Source: Rufibacter ruber | Lineage (GTDB): Bacteria; Bacteroidota; Bacteroidia; Cytophagales; Hymenobacteraceae | Direction: 5' to 3' | Assembly (NCBI RefSeq): GCF_001647275.1 | Contig: NZ_LRMM01000010.1 | Location: 43,998-107,997 of the forward strand | DNA: 64,000 nt | Shown here: piece by piece, positions 46,060 through 59,341 of the stretch | Numbering within the stretch: the first letter of the stretch is position 1 | Layout of the letters: each line of letters begins with the position of its first letter | Translations under genes and position numbers: made by a program | Notes under the pieces: model-generated | What the model was told of the DNA's origin: nothing | What the model saw: only the letters and a program-made list of their open reading frames with translations | The model's database searches: none

Positions 46060-48373
46060 ATGAAACAATACCTGACCGTTGATGAGTGGTCTATCATTGA
46101 AGAAGGCTTCCATCCTGACTATAACCAGATTACTGAGAGCGTTTTCAGCCTGGGCAACGGCCGTATGGGCCAGCGCGCCAATTTTGAGGAAGCTTTCTCC
46201 GGCGAAACCCTGCAGGGCAACTACGTGGCCGGCGTGTACTATCCAGACAAAACCCGCGTGGGCTGGTGGAAAAACGGGTATCCCGAATATTTCGCCAAGG
46301 TCCTGAACGCCGCCAACTGGATTGGCATTGACGTGCAACTGGACGGCGAAACTCTGAACCTGCACCAGTGCGAAGTCACTGATTTCCGGCGGGAGCTGAA
46401 CATGCGTGAAGGCTGGCTGGAGCGCCGCTTCACCGCCACCCTGCCCAGCGGCAAACAGGTGCGCGTGGAAGCCAAACGCTTTACCAGCATCGTGGATGAT
46501 GAGGTGGGTGCCATTAGGTACAGCGTGACCCCGCTCAACTTCAGCGGCACGCTCACCCTCACCCCCTACGTGGACGCCGACATCATGAACGCTGACTCCA
46601 ACTACGATGAGAAGTTCTGGAACGAGGTGTTGCAGGAAGCCCAACCCACCGAAGGCTACGTGATTGCCGAAACCAAGAAAACCTTCTTCCACGTGTGCAC
46701 CGGCCAGAAGTTTGTGGTCACGCAGAACGGGCAGGAAGTAGCCCTGAACGCCACCCCAACGAAGCGCACCAAGTACATCGCCTCCCGCTTTGACGTGGCC
46801 GTGCAACAAGGCCAGGAGACCGTGCTGTACAAGTACGCCGCCAACCTGTCCTCAGAGAATCACCCCAAAGCAGACTTGCTTGCCAACACCAAGAATGTGG
46901 TTTGCGCGCCGAAAAGGGTTTGAGCAGCTCTTGCGGGAGCAAGCCGCTGCCTGGGCCGCCAAGTGGGAAGAAAGCGACATCGTGATTGAGGGCGATGCGG
47001 CCGCGCAGCAGGGCATTCGGTTCAACATTTTCCAACTGAACCAGACCTACACCGGTGAAGACGAACGCCTGAACATCGGCCCAAAGGGCTTCACCGGCGA
47101 GAAATACGGCGGCACGACGTATTGGGACACCGAAGCCTACTGCCTGCCCTTCTACCTGGCCACCGCAGATCCGCAGGTAGCCCGTAACCTCTTGATTTAC
47201 CGCTACAAGCACCTGCCAAAAGCCATTGAGAACGCCGAGAAACTTGGCTTTACCGGTGGCGCGGCGCTGTACCCCATGGTGACCATCAACGGCGAGGAGT
47301 GCCACAATGAGTGGGAAATCACGTTTGAGGAAATCCACCGCAACGGCGCCATCGCGCACGCCATCCATGACTACATCCGCTACACCGGCGATGATTCCTA
47401 TTTAGCAGAATATGGTATTGAAGTGCTGGTGGGCATCTCCCGTTTCTGGGCGCAGCGCGTGAACTGGTCCAGCGCCAAAAACCAGTACGTGATGCTGGGC
47501 GTGACGGGACCTAATGAGTACGAAAACAACGTCAACAACAACTGGTACACCAGCACCATCGCCACCTGGACGCTGGAATACACCCTCAAAGCCCTCCAGC
47601 ACGTGCAGGAAACTGAGCCAGCCCGCTATGCGGAACTGGTGGCCAAACTGAAACTGAACGAGGAAAAAGAACCCGCGCAGTGGCAGCATGTGATAGACCA
47701 CATGTACTACCCTGTTGATGAAGAGCTAGGAATTTTCCTGCAACAGGACGGCTTCCTGGACAAAGAACAGACCCTGGTAAAAGACCTGCCTGCATCTGAC
47801 CGACCGCTGAACCAGAAATGGTCTTGGGACAGAATCCTGCGCTCGGTGTTCATCAAGCAGGCCGATGTGCTGCAAGGCATCTACCTCTTCGAGGACCGCT
47901 ATGACCTGGAGACCATCCGGCGGAACTATGATTTCTATGAGCCGCGTACGGTGCATGAGTCGTCGCTGTCGCCGTGCGTGCACGCCATTCTGGCCGCCAA
48001 GTTAGGCGATGAGGAACGTGCCTACGAGTTCTACCTGCGCACCGCCCGCCTGGACTTGGACGACTACAACAATGACACCGAAGACGGTTGCCACATCACC
48101 AGCATGGCCGGCACCTGGATGAGCGTGGTGCAGGGTTTCGGGGGCATGCGCGTGCGCGATAACCAACTGCATTTCAATCCGTTTATCCCCGCCGGTTGGA
48201 GTTCTTATTCCTTTAAAATTCGGTTCAGAGGTCACTTGCTCAACATCAAAGTCACCAAAGACAACGTGCAGATTGAGAACCAATCGGCGGAGCCGCTGAC
48301 CTTGCAGGTGTTTGACCAGGCCCAGACCATTGACGCCCACAGCAAAGCGGAGATTGCGCACCAGTTGGCGTAA
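46060..48373 (+). pseudogene. GH65 maltose phosphorylase-like enzyme, frameshifted
   Basis: Family 65 enzymes split maltose (or kojibiose, trehalose, nigerose) with phosphate into beta-glucose 1-phosphate and glucose; pgmB next door fits. The first frame (46060-46923) is the N-terminal beta-sandwich with LTVDEWSIIEEGFHPDYNQI. It fails near 46905-46915, and the catalytic (alpha/alpha)6 domain continues in the next frame from about [41 protein letters not shown] with the catalytic Glu (codon at 47516) and [16 protein letters not shown]. One extra base or two missing bases in the GCGCGCCGAAAAGGG stretch explains it. Repaired length is about 770 residues, normal for GH65. Without both parts no active enzyme is expected. 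Confidence 0.88.
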
Positions 48374-48402
48374 ACCACTGCTTTAGGCGGTAAATCCTGG
48401 TT

Positions 48403-48444
48403 TTCCGTTTTTGGCCTGTTTTTCAGAAAACAGGCAAAAAAGGA
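48403..48444. repeat. Dispersed palindrome, copy 19
   Basis: TTCCGTTTTTGGCCTG paired with CAGGCAAAAAAGGAA around TTTTTCAGAAAA, 30 bases after the GH65 gene. Confidence 0.85.
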
Positions 48445-48452
48445 AGTTTAAT

Positions 48453-48582
48453 CTGGCGCGAGACTAAAGTCTCGTGACAAGGGGTGATGCGAGTCTCCAG
48501 ACTCGCCGGGAACTACCAGTTGAAACATAGGAGTCTGGAGACTCCATTCATCCCAAGGCACGAGTCTTTATACTCGCGCCAG
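48453..48582. repeat. MITE-like element with CTGGCGCGAG ends, copy 2
   Basis: Same 10-base terminal inverted repeats and the same series of internal palindromes (GCGAGTCTCCAGACTCGC, GGAGTCTGGAGACTCC) as the copy at 2568-2704, with different spacer sequence. It lies directly upstream of the lipoprotein GH13 gene. Confidence 0.75.
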
Positions 48583-48614
48583 TAGAAAAGAAATCCTGCT
48601 ACCGATTACAAACA

Positions 48615-50498
48615 ATGACTCAGACCAACCGTTCTTTTCTGTCTTTCCTGCTGCTGGCGGCGCTGGTGGGGGCGTGTAAAACCACGGCACCCACGGCCAC
48701 CAAGGCAACGGAAAATAAAACCTCGGCCCCCGTTATGGAAACACCCACCCCGCCCGTTGACCCCAACACCACCCAGGAGGAAGTGCAGGACCACAAGCTG
48801 GTCATTTACCAGATCATGACGCGCCTGTTCGGGAACAAGAAGACGCTGAACAAAAATTATGGCACGGTGCAGGAAAACGGCGTGGGCAAGTTCAATGACA
48901 TCACTGAGGTGGCCCTGCAGGAAATCAAAAAGCTGGGCGCCACGCACGTGTGGTACACCGGGGTGCTGGAACACGCCCTCATGACCGACTACACCAAACA
49001 CGGCATTCCCTTAGACGATGCCGATGTGGTGAAAGGACGCGCGGGCTCGCCATACGCCATCAAAGACTACTATGACGTGAACCCAGACCTGGCCGTCAAT
49101 GTGGAAAAGCGCCGGCAGGAATTTGAAGCTTTAGTAGAACGCACCCACCGCAACGGCCTGAAAGTCATCATTGACTTCGTACCGAATCACGTAGCCAGAA
49201 AGTACAGTTCAGACGCGAAGCCTGCTGGAGTGGAAGATTTCGGGGCGAAGGATGACACCACGGTTCCGTTCAAACCCGGCAACAATTTCTATTACCTGCC
49301 GGGCCAGCCATTGCAGGTTCCGGCGGCGTACAACCCCTTGAGCGCGGCTTTCAAAGGTCCGCAGGAAGACAGTAAGTTCCAGGAGAATCCGGCCAAGGCC
49401 TCGGGCAACGATGTGTTCAGCGCCAGCCCCAGCGTAGACGATTGGTTTGAGACCGTGAAACTGAACTACGGGGTAGATTACCAGAGCAACCGCAGCAAAC
49501 ACTTCTCGCCTACCCCAGACACCTGGCTCAAAATGCGCGACATTCTGCTCTTCTGGGCAGGCAAAGGCGTGGACGGTTTCCGGTGCGACATGGCCGAAAT
49601 GGTGCCCGTGGAGTTCTGGGCCTGGGTCATTCCGCAGGTGAAAGCCCTACACCCAGACCTCAAGTTCATCGCGGAGATTTACAACCCGGCAGAGTACCGC
49701 AACTACCTCAAAACCGGCGGCTTTGACTACCTCTATGACAAAGTAGGCCTCTATGACGGCGTGCGCCGATTGATGGAGAACCGTGGTCAGGGCAACACTG
49801 CTGACATCACCAAAGTATGGCGCGAAGAAAGCCGGGGCATCTCTAACCACATGCTGCGCTTTTTGGAGAACCATGACGAGCAGCGCATTGCCTCTGAGCA
49901 GTTTGCCGGTACGCCGTGGGCCGCCGTGCCTGCTATGACCGTGAGCGCCACCCTGGGCAGCGGCCCGGTGATGGTGTATTTTGGGCAGGAAGTAGGCGAA
50001 CCCGGCAAAGGCCACGAAGGTTTTCAGGGCGAGGACGGCCGCACCACCATCTTTGACTATTGGGGCGTTCCCGCGCACCAGGCTTGGATGAACGGCGGCA
50101 AATTTGACGGCGGCAAACTCACCCAAGACCAACAGCGTCTCCGCGAGTTCTACACCAAATTATTGAACCTAAGCTCCAGCCGCGAAGCCATTAGAAAAGG
50201 AAAGTTCTATGCGCTTACCGCCGAATCTGGTACGGCACCGGCTGGCGTCTATGCATATCTTCGGCATACAGAAAAGGAACAGGTGCTGGTGCTGGTTAAC
50301 TTTAACCGCGAGGCCGCCAACTACGGGTTGTCCTTACCGGCATCGGCGCTGGCCGCCGTGGGCGCCGATGCTAAAGGCTCGTTCATTCTACAGGATTTGC
50401 TCTTTGACACGCCGCCGTTGTTCTTGCAGCCCAGCGTGAAGACCAGCATCACATTGGCTCCTATGAGCGCGCATGTGTTCCTGTTGCAGAAGAAATAA
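48615..50498 (+). CDS. GH13 alpha-amylase family lipoprotein
   Basis: A 627-residue GH13 enzyme with a lipoprotein signal: FLSFLLLAALVGACK, lipidated Cys at about 21, then a Thr/Pro-rich linker, so it is membrane-anchored in the periplasm or on the surface. Catalytic residues are all present: DGFRCDMAEMVP (nucleophile D325), FIAEIYNP (acid/base E354) and FLENHDEQR (D421). VIYQIMTRLFGNK opens the barrel. An unusually long insertion follows DFVPNHVARKYSSD. A C-terminal beta domain ends the protein. It probably acts on maltodextrins with the other enzymes here. A perfect terminator follows. Confidence 0.92.
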   Translation: MTQTNRSFLSFLLLAALVGACKTTAPTATKATENKTSAPVMETPTPPVDPNTTQEEVQDHKLVIYQIMTRLFGNKKTLNKNYGTVQENGVGKFNDITEVALQEIKKLGATHVWYTGVLEHALMTDYTKHGIPLDDADVVKGRAGSPYAIKDYYDVNPDLAVNVEKRRQEFEALVERTHRNGLKVIIDFVPNHVARKYSSDAKPAGVEDFGAKDDTTVPFKPGNNFYYLPGQPLQVPAAYNPLSAAFKGPQEDSKFQENPAKASGNDVFSASPSVDDWFETVKLNYGVDYQSNRSKHFSPTPDTWLKMRDILLFWAGKGVDGFRCDMAEMVPVEFWAWVIPQVKALHPDLKFIAEIYNPAEYRNYLKTGGFDYLYDKVGLYDGVRRLMENRGQGNTADITKVWREESRGISNHMLRFLENHDEQRIASEQFAGTPWAAVPAMTVSATLGSGPVMVYFGQEVGEPGKGHEGFQGEDGRTTIFDYWGVPAHQAWMNGGKFDGGKLTQDQQRLREFYTKLLNLSSSREAIRKGKFYALTAESGTAPAGVYAYLRHTEKEQVLVLVNFNREAANYGLSLPASALAAVGADAKGSFILQDLLFDTPPLFLQPSVKTSITLAPMSAHVFLLQKK

Positions 50499-50502
50499 GT
50501 TC

Positions 50503-50535
50503 AAACCTGTGAGGTTTTTGAAACCTCACAGGTTT
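50503..50535 (+). terminator. Terminator after lipoprotein GH13 gene
   Basis: Perfect hairpin AAACCTGTGAGGTTT / AAACCTCACAGGTTT with a three-base loop, 4 bases after the stop; works in either direction. Confidence 0.8.
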
Positions 50536-50548
50536 ATAATTCCATTAG

Positions 50549-50584
50549 CGTTTTTGGCCTACTTTTTTGAAATTAAGACGAAAC
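50549..50584. repeat. Degenerate dispersed palindrome, copy 20
   Basis: CGTTTTTGGCCTACTTTTTT is a good left half, but the right half (AAATTAAGACGAAAC) is badly decayed. Confidence 0.5.
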
Positions 50585-50620
50585 TGTACCACTCACTCAC
50601 CTACTAAACTAACATTGCCC

Positions 50621-51946
50621 ATGGCACAAACAATACAGGCGCAAGCCAAACCACGCCTGAGTTTCTGGCAGATCTGGAACATGAACTTCGGGTTTCTGGG
50701 GATTCAGTTCGGATTTGCGCTGCAGAACGCCAACGTGAGTCGCATTTTTGAAACCCTTGGCGGAACCGAAATCGCGCTTTACTGGCTGGCCGCCCCCGCC
50801 ACCGGCCTGCTCGTGCAACCCATCATCGGGTACTTGTCTGACCGCACCTGGTCCCCTACTTTTGGCCGCAGAAAGCCCTATTTCATGATTGGGGCCATCC
50901 TCGCCTCCATCTCCCTGCTCATCATGCCCAACTCCTCGGTGCTCTGGATGGCGGTAGGCATGCTCTGGATCATGGATTCTTCCATCAACGTTTCCATGGA
51001 GCCTTTCCGAGCGTTGGTAGGTGATCTGTTACCGTCTAGCCAACGCACTGCGGGTTTCGCTTTCCAGACCTTCTTCATTGGCATAGGCGCGGTGGTGGCC
51101 TCAGCCCTGCCCTGGATCCTGAACAACTGGTTTGGCGTGGCCAACACGGCTCCGGCGGGCGAGATTCCGCCTTCGGTGAAGTGGGCGTTTTACTGCGGTG
51201 GCTTAGTGTTCTTTTTGGCCGTGCTCTGGACCGTGCTTAAGACGAAGGAATATCCGCCGGAAGACTTGGCTGCGTTTGAAGCCGAGAAAACCCAAACCAC
51301 GTTTCTAACTGGCGTGAAAGAAACGTTCTTCGGGATTTTCCAGATGCCGAAGACCATGTTACAACTGGCGGCCGTGCAGTTCTTCACGTGGTTTGCGCTC
51401 TACGCCATGTGGATCTTCACCACCCCTGCCCTCACCAGCCACGTGTACGGCACCTCAGACACCACCTCCAAACTCTACAACGAGGGCGCCGACTGGGTGG
51501 GCATCTGCTTTGCCGTTTACAACGGGGTGTCTGCCATCTTCGCGTTGCTGCTCCCCAGAATTGCGAAGGCCACCAGCCGCCGCATGACGCACCTGATCTG
51601 CTTAGTGATTGGCGGCTTGGGCCTGATTTCGATTTACTTTATCCAGGACCCTAAGATGCTGCTGGTCTCCATGGTGGGCGTGGGTATTGCCTGGGCCAGT
51701 ATCTTGTCCATGCCTTACGCTATTCTGGCGGGTTCGCTTCCTGCCAACAAAATGGGCTACTACATGGGCGTGTTCAATTTCTTCATCGTGATTCCGCAGC
51801 TCATTGCCGGGGGCGTTCTGGATAGCATCAACAAACACTTCTTCAACGGTGAGTCTATCTACACCCTGGTTCTGGCGGGTTGTTCCCTTGTGCTGGCGGG
51901 TTTCTTAACGCTGGTGGTAAGGGATGTGGATGAGCAGGAAGCGTAA
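50621..51946 (+). CDS. MFS sugar transporter (maltose/sucrose-type)
   Basis: A 441-residue inner membrane transporter with twelve predicted helices. SFWQIWNMNFGFLGIQFG is the start shared by SLC45/SUC-like and GPH-type sugar carriers, and GYLSDRTWSPTFGRRKPY is the conserved loop between helices 2 and 3. In maltose loci of Bacteroidota such carriers bring maltose across the inner membrane for GH65 phosphorolysis; that role is inferred from context. ATG 50621 was chosen; the frame is open 18 codons upstream but that extension is not protein-like. Followed by a strong terminator. Confidence 0.88.
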   Translation: MAQTIQAQAKPRLSFWQIWNMNFGFLGIQFGFALQNANVSRIFETLGGTEIALYWLAAPATGLLVQPIIGYLSDRTWSPTFGRRKPYFMIGAILASISLLIMPNSSVLWMAVGMLWIMDSSINVSMEPFRALVGDLLPSSQRTAGFAFQTFFIGIGAVVASALPWILNNWFGVANTAPAGEIPPSVKWAFYCGGLVFFLAVLWTVLKTKEYPPEDLAAFEAEKTQTTFLTGVKETFFGIFQMPKTMLQLAAVQFFTWFALYAMWIFTTPALTSHVYGTSDTTSKLYNEGADWVGICFAVYNGVSAIFALLLPRIAKATSRRMTHLICLVIGGLGLISIYFIQDPKMLLVSMVGVGIAWASILSMPYAILAGSLPANKMGYYMGVFNFFIVIPQLIAGGVLDSINKHFFNGESIYTLVLAGCSLVLAGFLTLVVRDVDEQEA

Positions 51947-51969
51947 CCTTAGATCATATTGAAAACAGC

Positions 51970-51996
51970 AACGCCCGAGGTACTCCCTCGGGCGTT
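51970..51996 (+). terminator. Terminator after MFS transporter
   Basis: Hairpin AACGCCCGAGG / CCTCGGGCGTT with loop TACTC, followed by CTGTTTTGGGG, 23 bases after the stop. Confidence 0.85.
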
Positions 51997-52037
51997 CTGT
52001 TTTGGGGCTGTTTTTGGAAAAAGAGGCCCTAAACAGA
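51996..52037. repeat. Dispersed palindrome, copy 21
   Basis: Arms TCTGTTTTGGGGCTG and GAGGCCCTAAACAGA around TTTTTGGAAAAA; abuts the MFS terminator. Confidence 0.78.
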
Positions 52038-52051
52038 AAGGTACATTTGCA

Positions 52052-52218
52052 CGCATTCCGTCCCCCTTTGAAGGGGGTAGGGGGATGACAAAGGCAGTAG
52101 AGGGAATTAGTTTCAGCCAATTGTGATGAAAGATGATTCTCGGGAATGCGTAATTCTGCACAAGTGGCTCAGCACGCGTAATCATCCCCCTACCCCCTTC
52201 AAAGGGGGACGGAATGCG
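52052..52218. repeat. MITE-like element with perfect 37-base terminal inverted repeats, copy 2
   Basis: Bases 52052-52088 and 52182-52218 are exact reverse complements; each contains CCCCCTTTGAAGGGGG. The 93-base interior includes ATGATTCTCGGGAATGC, shared with copy 1 at 45811-45952. No ORF of note. Confidence 0.85.
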
Positions 52219-52254
52219 TAATGAATTTCATCTGCTAAAAAATGTCTGTAAAGT

Positions 52255-52290
52255 AAAAGGCCCCGCCACATTTCTGTACCGGGGCTTTTT
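52255..52290 (-). terminator. Terminator after GH97 gene
   Basis: Hairpin AAAAGGCCCCG / CGGGGCTTTTT, 20 bases beyond the GH97 stop; A/T tails on both sides make it bidirectional. Confidence 0.8.
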
Positions 52291-52309
52291 CATCTGAGTA
52301 AAATGAAAG

Positions 52310-56187
<3,878 letters not shown>

Positions 56188-56284
56188 CAAAGCTATTCAT
56201 TTTTGGTGGAGGTAAAATTGCTTCCATACAAGTGTGTACCACTATGGGTAGATATTTGTATAGATAGGGTCCAAGGAAAAGAAA

Positions 56285-56318
56285 AGAGGCTATCCTTTCC
56301 AGTAAAGGGATAGCCTCT
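56285..56318 (-). terminator. Terminator after SusE-like gene
   Basis: On the minus strand, AGAGGCTATCCCTTT pairs with AAAGGATAGCCTCT and is followed by a T-rich tail (TTTCTTTT), 23 bases after the SusE-like stop. It separates susCDE from the GH13-GH97 unit. Confidence 0.85.
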
Positions 56319-56340
56319 AAAACTTTAATACATAAGAACT

Positions 56341-57783
56341 CTATAATTTGGTAAGCTTGTAGGTTCCAGTACCCACAGTGAAATCTACATCTATTTTATA
56401 TCTCCCTGCTGCTAGTCCTTTAGTAGAAAAGTCTGAACCACCGCCTTGCGAAGCCAATGTGCCTTGTGTCACAGTCCCTGCACCCACTCCCCACTTATCA
56501 TTCCATTGGTTATATTCTGGCAGCAACAGATAATTGCTATCAGTTTTTAAATCTATAGTAATAGAGTACTTACCTGGAGCCGTCTTTGTGTAGTCCTGAC
56601 CAGATGAGGCGCCCCAGTCACCAGGAGTGGCGTTTCCTACCATCACAATTTTATTTCCTAAGGTAAAGGCTGCATCACCAAAGCTTCCTACAGCAATTCT
56701 AGCAGGGTTTGTTTTTCCATCCCAGGTAGCGGTTTGGGCAAAACCGTATCTGTTTTTACCCGTTGAGGAAGCATCACCCTTAACCACCACGTACTCTACT
56801 CCAGCTTTTCTAGGGGCAGCTGCCGCAACTTTGTTTGCTTCAGAAAATGGCACCATTTTAATGGCATTTGCAAGGCTGGTGGCTCCTTTCTCTACCAAGT
56901 AATAATTATCATCTTTAGCTTGGATGTCTTTGTCTAAATCTGCTACAACTGTTAGCATTCCCGATTTTACGGCGCTACTAGGAATATCCAGTAATTCAAA
57001 AGGTACAAGCGGTCTATCTTTCCAGTTTCTTACAATAATCTGAATGGACTTCTCATTTTTGTACACAATATTATCAGAATCCTGACCTGAACCAGTGGTC
57101 ATCTGTTTATCCCAAGTGCCTCTAGTAATCTTGAATTGATCTCCTTCTACCAGGTGCATGGCTATCTCGTAGCAATTGTCTGATAACCGTGTAAATTTGT
57201 GCGGCCCATTGCCTCCGTCCCAATCAGTACCACCTTCTCTGGCCCCAAAGCTGCCCGTGATGTAGATGGTATTATCATTGGCTGGCAAATCTTCCCCTTT
57301 GGGCAAATAAAGTCTTACCCAAACTGTTTTCCCTGTTGGCAAAGCACTTGTATAAGTACAAGGGATTGAGGTTAAATTATTTACCACATTGATATTATAG
57401 GTGCCCGTTTGCTGTTCCCCAGCTTTACTGGTCATCTTATAGGTAACCGTGTAAATACCGGTGGGGGCATCTTTACTACCTGGAAAAGGCACCCCTAAAT
57501 TGACTCTATTCAAGGTTGTAGCCTTTATGTTGGTTAATTGGTTAGAGGCAATCACCTGAGAAGAGCCCAAAGGGGTAATTTCTACCGTTACTTTAGAAAG
57601 TTCATCGGCGGCGGCGGTAAAAGATACCGGCACACTGGAAGTAGCATCTGATAACACCACAAGATCATACTCCTGATTTTGAACCTCCTGGAACATAGGC
57701 TCTACTGAATCATCTTCACATCCCCAGAGAAAGAGACTTGCAAAGAGGCTAATGAACAGAAAAGGATTTAAAAACTTTTTCAT
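56341..57783 (-). CDS. SusE/SusF-like outer membrane starch-binding lipoprotein
   Basis: A 480-residue lipoprotein: FLNPFLFISLFASLFLWGC with lipidated C22 and acidic EDDSVEP after it, a signal for surface export in Bacteroidota. An N-terminal SusE-type domain (about 35-135) with VPVSFTAAADELSKVTVEI is followed by binding modules (VWVRLYLPKGEDLPANDNTI; YTKTAPGKYSITIDLK near the end). SusE/F proteins hold starch at the surface beside SusC/SusD. It is the third gene of the susC-susD-susE-like unit, 18 bases after susD, and is closed by a terminator. Whether it is nearer to SusE or SusF is uncertain. Confidence 0.85.
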   Translation of the reverse strand: MKKFLNPFLFISLFASLFLWGCEDDSVEPMFQEVQNQEYDLVVLSDATSSVPVSFTAAADELSKVTVEITPLGSSQVIASNQLTNIKATTLNRVNLGVPFPGSKDAPTGIYTVTYKMTSKAGEQQTGTYNINVVNNLTSIPCTYTSALPTGKTVWVRLYLPKGEDLPANDNTIYITGSFGAREGGTDWDGGNGPHKFTRLSDNCYEIAMHLVEGDQFKITRGTWDKQMTTGSGQDSDNIVYKNEKSIQIIVRNWKDRPLVPFELLDIPSSAVKSGMLTVVADLDKDIQAKDDNYYLVEKGATSLANAIKMVPFSEANKVAAAAPRKAGVEYVVVKGDASSTGKNRYGFAQTATWDGKTNPARIAVGSFGDAAFTLGNKIVMVGNATPGDWGASSGQDYTKTAPGKYSITIDLKTDSNYLLLPEYNQWNDKWGVGAGTVTQGTLASQGGGSDFSTKGLAAGRYKIDVDFTVGTGTYKLTKL

Positions 57784-57801
57784 AACATATTAATTAAATT
57801 C

Positions 57802-59286
57802 TTAGTAACCAGGATTCTGTACCAAAGTACGGTTATTAGCAATTGCTTCAGCTGGTATTGGGAACAGTTTATACTTATCTGTACTTGCTGGTTTAAATGC
57901 CCTTGCAGCAGTGAAAGTACCAAAACGAATCATGTCCTGACGGCGGTGCCCCTCCCACACCAGTTCACGGCCACGCTCATCATACACTTCGCTTAATGTT
58001 ACGGCGGAGGTCAAATTACCCAGACCGGCACGGTTCCTTACCTCGTTCACCAAGGCTCTGGCCGTTAGCTCGTTCCCATTACTTCTTAAAATTGCTTCTG
58101 CCTTGGTCAACAAAACATCTGCATAACGATAAACAGGGAAATCATTTGAGCTACTGTTGTTGCTCTCATAGGGAGGTACAGGGAAATACTTTGCATTTCT
58201 TGCACCATCTGTGTTCCCGGCAGAATTCAGGGAAGAGATATTCAGGTTATAAGTAACGTTACCAGGCTGAGGCCCCACTAGCCATTGCGCCTTCCTTTTA
58301 TCCTCGTCTGAGTATTTGTTGATAAAGTCTTGGTGTGCCGTAGCTCCATTCCAGCCACTAAACCCAAATAAAGCAGCAGCATGGGCGGCGTTTAGTGATC
58401 TAATTCCGATAATATTACGCGGAGCGGTCAACGCATCAACATAAACCGCCAGTATCACCTCTTGGTCTGGTAACCTATCTCCAAAGATAGCTTGCTGTCC
58501 GGCATTGTCGTAGAGTGATTGTACCAAGGAGAAGCCACCTTCATTGATGATTTTATCTGATGCCGCAATTGCCTCTGACCATCTTGCCGTTCCAGTATAT
58601 ACTTCTGCATTGAGGTACAGTTTAGCTAACAAGGCATAACCCGCCCATTTGTTGAACCTCCCGTAGAACTGCCCCCCTTTTGTGGCTGGCAGTAAATCAA
58701 CGTTATTCTTCAACTCACTTTCAACAAATTTAAAAATCTCAGCTCTTGGGGTTTGGGGTATTTGATCTATGGTCAAGTTATTCTCTGTATAAAAGGGGAC
58801 ATTTCCCCATCCATCCATGAGCATATAGTAGAAATAAGCCCTGAGCACCTTAGCCTCAGCAATTCTGGCTGGGTCAGCGTTGGCTTTGGTTAATAGCTCC
58901 ACCGCAAGGTTACACTTGAACACACTGCGATACAACCAGTTCCAGGTATTACCTATAAACTCCTGTGACCCTGTCCAGGTATGGGTGTACATGGCCCGCC
59001 AGATTCCATTGTCATCCCAATCTCCGTTTTCACGTCTTGGAATCATCATCTCATCTGTGGAGGATTCATTTAAGTCAAACCATCCGCGGTCTGCGCCAGC
59101 AATGCCCTTTCCGTTCCAATCTCCACGAACCTCGTTGTAGATATTAGCGAGAGCAGCATTCACCCCTACTTCTGTCGCGTAAAAGTCATCGGCCACCTGC
59201 TGCCCATAAATACCTTCATCCAAGTCTGTACAACCTACATAGGTAAGGGAGGCAAATAAAAAGGCTGAATAAAATATCTTCTTCAT
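57802..59286 (-). CDS. SusD/RagB family nutrient-binding lipoprotein
   Basis: SusD-like proteins form the lid on the SusC barrel and capture glycans on the cell surface. The 494-residue protein starts KKIFYSAFLFASLTYVGC (lipidated C19) and TDLDEGIYGQQVADDFY, and shows TPR-like helices (RIAEAKVLRAYFYYMLMDGWG), then the C-terminal SusD signature PVYRYADVLLTKAEAILRSN and YDERGRELVWEGHRRQDMIR. Family membership is clear; maltodextrin as ligand is inferred from the neighbouring GH13/GH97/GH65 enzymes. It follows susC after 55 bases that contain a hairpin. Confidence 0.95.
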   Translation of the reverse strand: MKKIFYSAFLFASLTYVGCTDLDEGIYGQQVADDFYATEVGVNAALANIYNEVRGDWNGKGIAGADRGWFDLNESSTDEMMIPRRENGDWDDNGIWRAMYTHTWTGSQEFIGNTWNWLYRSVFKCNLAVELLTKANADPARIAEAKVLRAYFYYMLMDGWGNVPFYTENNLTIDQIPQTPRAEIFKFVESELKNNVDLLPATKGGQFYGRFNKWAGYALLAKLYLNAEVYTGTARWSEAIAASDKIINEGGFSLVQSLYDNAGQQAIFGDRLPDQEVILAVYVDALTAPRNIIGIRSLNAAHAAALFGFSGWNGATAHQDFINKYSDEDKRKAQWLVGPQPGNVTYNLNISSLNSAGNTDGARNAKYFPVPPYESNNSSSNDFPVYRYADVLLTKAEAILRSNGNELTARALVNEVRNRAGLGNLTSAVTLSEVYDERGRELVWEGHRRQDMIRFGTFTAARAFKPASTDKYKLFPIPAEAIANNRTLVQNPGY

Positions 59287-59303
59287 ATAAAAGCTTTGGT
59301 TAA

Positions 59304-59332
59304 ATAGGAGACACTAAAAGTGTATCTCCTAT
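59304..59332 (-). promoter_or_regulatory. Hairpin between susC and susD
   Basis: ATAGGAGA...CACT and AGTG...TCTCCTAT pair across an AAA loop with a TA bulge, in the 55-base gap. It could protect the susC mRNA end or partly terminate, adjusting the SusC:SusD ratio; the effect is inference. Confidence 0.5.
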
Positions 59333-59341
59333 ATCATAAAA

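Larger units (their letters stand above)
51947..52309. other. Convergent intergenic region between the two halves of the maltose locus
   Basis: No gene. In order: MFS terminator, palindrome copy 21, a 167-base element with perfect 37-base inverted ends, and a second terminator serving GH97 on the other strand. Confidence 0.75.

Noticed and set aside
45922..46809. A 295-codon minus-strand open frame
   Set aside because: Antisense to the first part of the GH65 gene and starting in repeats; no recognisable protein features.
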